Positions 6,598-8,626 of a stretch of 8,626 bases of DNA are shown piece by piece. Made by a program: the position numbers and the translations under genes. Where the stretch lies: NCBI GenBank assembly GCA_021784635.1, contig JAJYHS010000242.1, forward strand, positions 1 to 8,626. The letters are read 5' to 3'. Under the pieces are notes generated by a model, which made no database searches, was not told the origin of the DNA, and saw only the letters and a list, made by a program, of their open reading frames with translations. This stretch comes from a bacterium (GTDB lineage Bacteria > Bdellovibrionota > Bdellovibrionia > Bdellovibrionales > UBA1609). The number at the start of each line of letters is the position of its first letter. Within the stretch, counting starts at the first letter, position 1.

Positions 6598-7872
6598 TCA
6601 TTCACCTTTCGGAACCAAGTAATACAGCCGGCCATATCCTTGCATTCGGCTACTTTCATAATCGGCATTCGGGCCGCTCCCAAAAAACAGATCGACACGT
6701 CCTGGCCCGCGAATAGCTCCGCCGGTGTCTTGATCCAACACGAATCGGTGCGCCAATTTAAATTGATCTGTCAACTGACCAGCCACCGGCTTTTCAAATT
6801 CTAAATATCCCAATGCCCCTTTTGCGAAATATCTTGAATCCGTCGCAATGGTTCGATTCCCGGTGGCCGTAACACCAAGTTCAGTGCGTGCGTCTGATTT
6901 TGACCGTTCAAAAAAAACATAACTTGGATTTTTATCCATTAAAGTTTGCGCTTGAGCGGGTGAAAGCGACCGTAAATAATCAACGAGGCGGTCTTTCGTA
7001 ATTTGACCTTTTGGAATTTTACCGATTACGAATCGGCCAATCGGAACATATGGGTAACCGTTTTGCCCCGCATAAGTCACAAAAAGTTTATCCGGAGATG
7101 CCTTTGGATGATTTAAATTGCGTAAATCGACTTCACCCGAACCTTGAATTTCCAAAAAAAACTCATCAATCGGATCCACCCACGCAATGACATGAGTTTG
7201 GCTACGAATGAGCGGTGATGTCACTAGGCTCTCGCGCGGTTCAAACGGTTCAACAACTCTACGACCACTGTCAGACACCACGAGCCGGCCACGCAATACT
7301 TCGTTGATGACACACGGGCCCGATTTTGCCCCTTTGCAATCTCCGAATACCCCGTCACGCGCAAAATCCGGAAGATCAACCGTTACCGAGTTCTTCGGCA
7401 ATGTTAAAATCGGGGCTGAATATTTTGCAGTTTTCTTTCTGCTTCCATTGAGAATCGGCTCGTAGTAACCGGTGACAAAAACTTCGCCCCACTTTCTGTC
7501 ACCATAAACTTCGTAAAAAGCAAAATTTTTCTTAATAAATGCGAAAACTTGATCGTCGCTACTTTGCGAATGTTGTTCCCGCACCGAATTTAACAGCGTC
7601 AACAGTTCTTGCAATTTTTCAGCGTAACGAAACGTGCTCACAACTTTCGGGCCAAATCGCATCGTCAACTGCCCGGATACATATTTGCTCTTTAAGCCCT
7701 GGAGATCGCGCCTAATTGCTTTCGATAAATTTTGCAGATTCAAATCATCGGTCAACGCGGGCACGGGCACAGGCCGCATCGCTTGATCACGATTTCGAAT
7801 TGGAGCACGAGCACACCCCCCCAACCCGATTAGCCCGCAGTACAACAGTATGTTTAGACAATTTGACTTCAT
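6598..7872 (-). CDS. mltA: Membrane-bound lytic murein transglycosylase A, lipoprotein
   Basis: Cleaves the MurNAc-GlcNAc beta-1,4 bond of peptidoglycan with formation of a 1,6-anhydro-MurNAc end. It acts in the periplasm from a lipid anchor. The 424 residues are somewhat longer than E. coli MltA (365). The N-terminus has a signal peptide ending in lipobox GLGGC with lipidated Cys20; Ala follows, compatible with outer-membrane sorting. The MltA domain includes FVTGYYEPILNG (132-143), SAPILTLP and the block EFFLEIQGSGEV (237-248). The C-terminal 3D (three-aspartate) domain includes PSYVFFE (316-322), ATDSRYF (Asp345), DTGGAIRG (Asp382) and VDLFFG (Asp394), then QGYGRLYYL. A segment with Cys179 and Cys187 could form a disulfide (inference). 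An in-frame TAA lies 12 nt upstream of the ATG, so this is the first possible start. It heads the mltA-sodC-trpS series. Confidence 0.94.
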   Translation of the reverse strand: MKSNCLNILLYCGLIGLGGCARAPIRNRDQAMRPVPVPALTDDLNLQNLSKAIRRDLQGLKSKYVSGQLTMRFGPKVVSTFRYAEKLQELLTLLNSVREQHSQSSDDQVFAFIKKNFAFYEVYGDRKWGEVFVTGYYEPILNGSRKKTAKYSAPILTLPKNSVTVDLPDFARDGVFGDCKGAKSGPCVINEVLRGRLVVSDSGRRVVEPFEPRESLVTSPLIRSQTHVIAWVDPIDEFFLEIQGSGEVDLRNLNHPKASPDKLFVTYAGQNGYPYVPIGRFVIGKIPKGQITKDRLVDYLRSLSPAQAQTLMDKNPSYVFFERSKSDARTELGVTATGNRTIATDSRYFAKGALGYLEFEKPVAGQLTDQFKLAHRFVLDQDTGGAIRGPGRVDLFFGSGPNADYESSRMQGYGRLYYLVPKGE

Positions 7873-7880
7873 TCTTACGA

Positions 7881-7908
7881 ATTATGCTCCTATGAAACCT
7901 GTTTGCAA
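7881..7908 (-). promoter_or_regulatory. Candidate sigma-70-type promoter of mltA
   Basis: On the - strand, TTGCAA (7908-7903, 4/6 match to the -35 consensus) is separated by 16 nt from CATAAT (7886-7881, 5/6 match to the -10 consensus). It sits in the divergent intergenic region directly before mltA. Only 8 nt separate the -10 from the ATG, so transcription would begin at or within about two bases of the start codon. This is pattern matching only. Confidence 0.4.
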
Positions 7909-7914
7909 CATCCA

Positions 7915-7927
7915 GCTGTTGAACAGC
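7915..7927. repeat. 13-bp inverted repeat in the divergent intergenic region
   Basis: GCTGTT and AACAGC flank a single central G, a perfect 6+1+6 dyad. It directly abuts the ribosome-binding site of the unknown gene and lies 6 bp upstream of the candidate mltA -35 element. It could be an operator or, as GCTG-TTGAA-CAGC, a very small hairpin. Its function is unknown. Confidence 0.4.
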
Positions 7928-7933
7928 GAGGAG
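7928..7933 (+). promoter_or_regulatory. Ribosome-binding site of the unknown secreted protein gene
   Basis: GAGGAG lies 4 nt before the ATG at 7938, with the same spacing as sucB. Together with the signal peptide that follows, it makes the start convincing. Confidence 0.75.
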
Positions 7934-7937
7934 TTAT

Positions 7938-8626
7938 ATGCGCCTTTCGCGCGTTCTAATTAATGTGCTATCTTTTTCGATTCTTGTTCACACCGCTACC
8001 GCCTTGGCCGCTAAAAGCGGAACACCTCAAGACCCGTTTATGTCTGTTGCCTCGCAAATGCGAGTGGAACTCGATCAAAGGCCCTTAGAAAATACGAACG
8101 CCATGCTACAGGAGGGGTTTAAAAAACTCGAAGCTCGAATTACACCCGACTCGCAGACCAAAGAGATGGTCGCACTCAATTTAATCTCGCTGATGAAACT
8201 TTATCAAACTCTCGATACAAAATATCAGAAATATTATTACGGTGCCCCGCTTTCAAAACGTTCGCAGCCTCAATTTCGAACCCAACTCACTGTTTTAAAA
8301 CGTGCAAAAAGGCGGGTCTTTCAACTCGTCAAACGCAGCATAACCATATTCGCAGAAAATCAGGAAGGCAGCTATACTCAAGATCAAGACCGTGTTCTAA
8401 ACGAGCGCCTCAAACAATTCAGCGAGATATTTGCCGCGTGCGCCGAGACTGTTTTACGGGACGTATCAATACGAATAAAACGCGAGCAGCAATCGGGCCA
8501 AGCGCAAAATATTTCGAGTTTTTCAAGCCGCGTGCGTCGTTATTATGAAAGTTCACTAGGTCAGTCACCGCGTCATCGGCAACTTTTCGATCAATTTGGA
8601 TTTCGACCAGAAAAAAAATTTCTCGA
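7938..8626 (+). CDS. Uncharacterised secreted protein (3'-truncated by window edge)
   Basis: I do not recognise this gene. It starts with a good GAGGAG site and stays open for 229 codons to the window edge without a stop. Residues 1-24 look like a Sec signal peptide: MRLSR, a hydrophobic stretch (about 6-24), and an ALA motif at 22-24 for cleavage before residue 25. There is no lipobox. The mature part has few Gly and Pro and many Gln, Arg, Lys and Leu, and appears mostly helical. It is strongly basic in 105-135 and 173-202, and residues 92-101 are Tyr/Lys-rich (KYQKYYYG). One Cys is visible (Cys168). It shows no catalytic motif, membrane segment or repeat that I can name. It is divergent from mltA across 65 nt, which may mean shared regulation but does not establish an envelope function. 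Being a real gene is likely; its function is unknown. Confidence 0.75.
   Translation, partial: MRLSRVLINVLSFSILVHTATALAAKSGTPQDPFMSVASQMRVELDQRPLENTNAMLQEGFKKLEARITPDSQTKEMVALNLISLMKLYQTLDTKYQKYYYGAPLSKRSQPQFRTQLTVLKRAKRRVFQLVKRSITIFAENQEGSYTQDQDRVLNERLKQFSEIFAACAETVLRDVSIRIKREQQSGQAQNISSFSSRVRRYYESSLGQSPRHRQLFDQFGFRPEKKFL

Noticed and set aside
7863..7888. TTGACT ... TATGCT as a promoter for the gene at 7938
   Set aside because: The -35 match is good (5/6), but the 14-nt spacer is too short for a normal sigma-70 promoter and the -10 is weak (4/6).

Overview
The window reads as ordinary chromosomal DNA of an aerobic, Gram-negative bacterium. The evidence is a complete-type 2-oxoglutarate dehydrogenase gene set, two lipoproteins (a murein transglycosylase and a Cu/Zn superoxide dismutase), and a secreted protein. 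The taxonomic impression is a proteobacterial or Bdellovibrionota-like lineage. This is a low-confidence inference from protein style and moderate GC content; no marker in the window settles it.

Layout. Positions 1-4872 (+) carry a tight operon, sucA (odhA, 5' end cut off by the window edge), sucB (odhB) and lpd, encoding E1, E2 and E3 of the 2-oxoglutarate dehydrogenase complex of the TCA cycle. The gaps are 21 and 4 nt. A 15-nt convergent gap follows. Positions 7872-4888 (-) carry mltA, sodC and trpS, all in one direction with gaps of 23 and 40 nt. They encode a lipoprotein lytic transglycosylase, a lipoprotein Cu/Zn superoxide dismutase and tryptophanyl-tRNA synthetase. From 7938 (+), divergent from mltA across a 65-nt intergenic region, runs an unrecognised gene for a signal-peptide-bearing, mainly helical and basic protein that leaves the window unfinished.

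How they work together. The three + strand genes make one enzyme complex: E1 decarboxylates 2-oxoglutarate, E2 passes the succinyl group to CoA, and E3 reoxidises the lipoyl arm. On the - strand, MltA and SodC are both predicted to sit in the envelope, and trpS appears to be a housekeeping passenger downstream. The divergent region at 7873-7937 holds a plausible mltA promoter and a 13-bp inverted repeat beside the ribosome-binding site of the unknown gene.

I found no mobile element, CRISPR array, tRNA/rRNA gene, riboswitch or convincing Rho-independent terminator. No gap exceeds 65 nt. I see no clear novel multi-gene system. The points most worth a second look are the unusual zinc-site spacing in SodC, the unidentified secreted protein at the right edge, and a possible leaderless mltA transcript.
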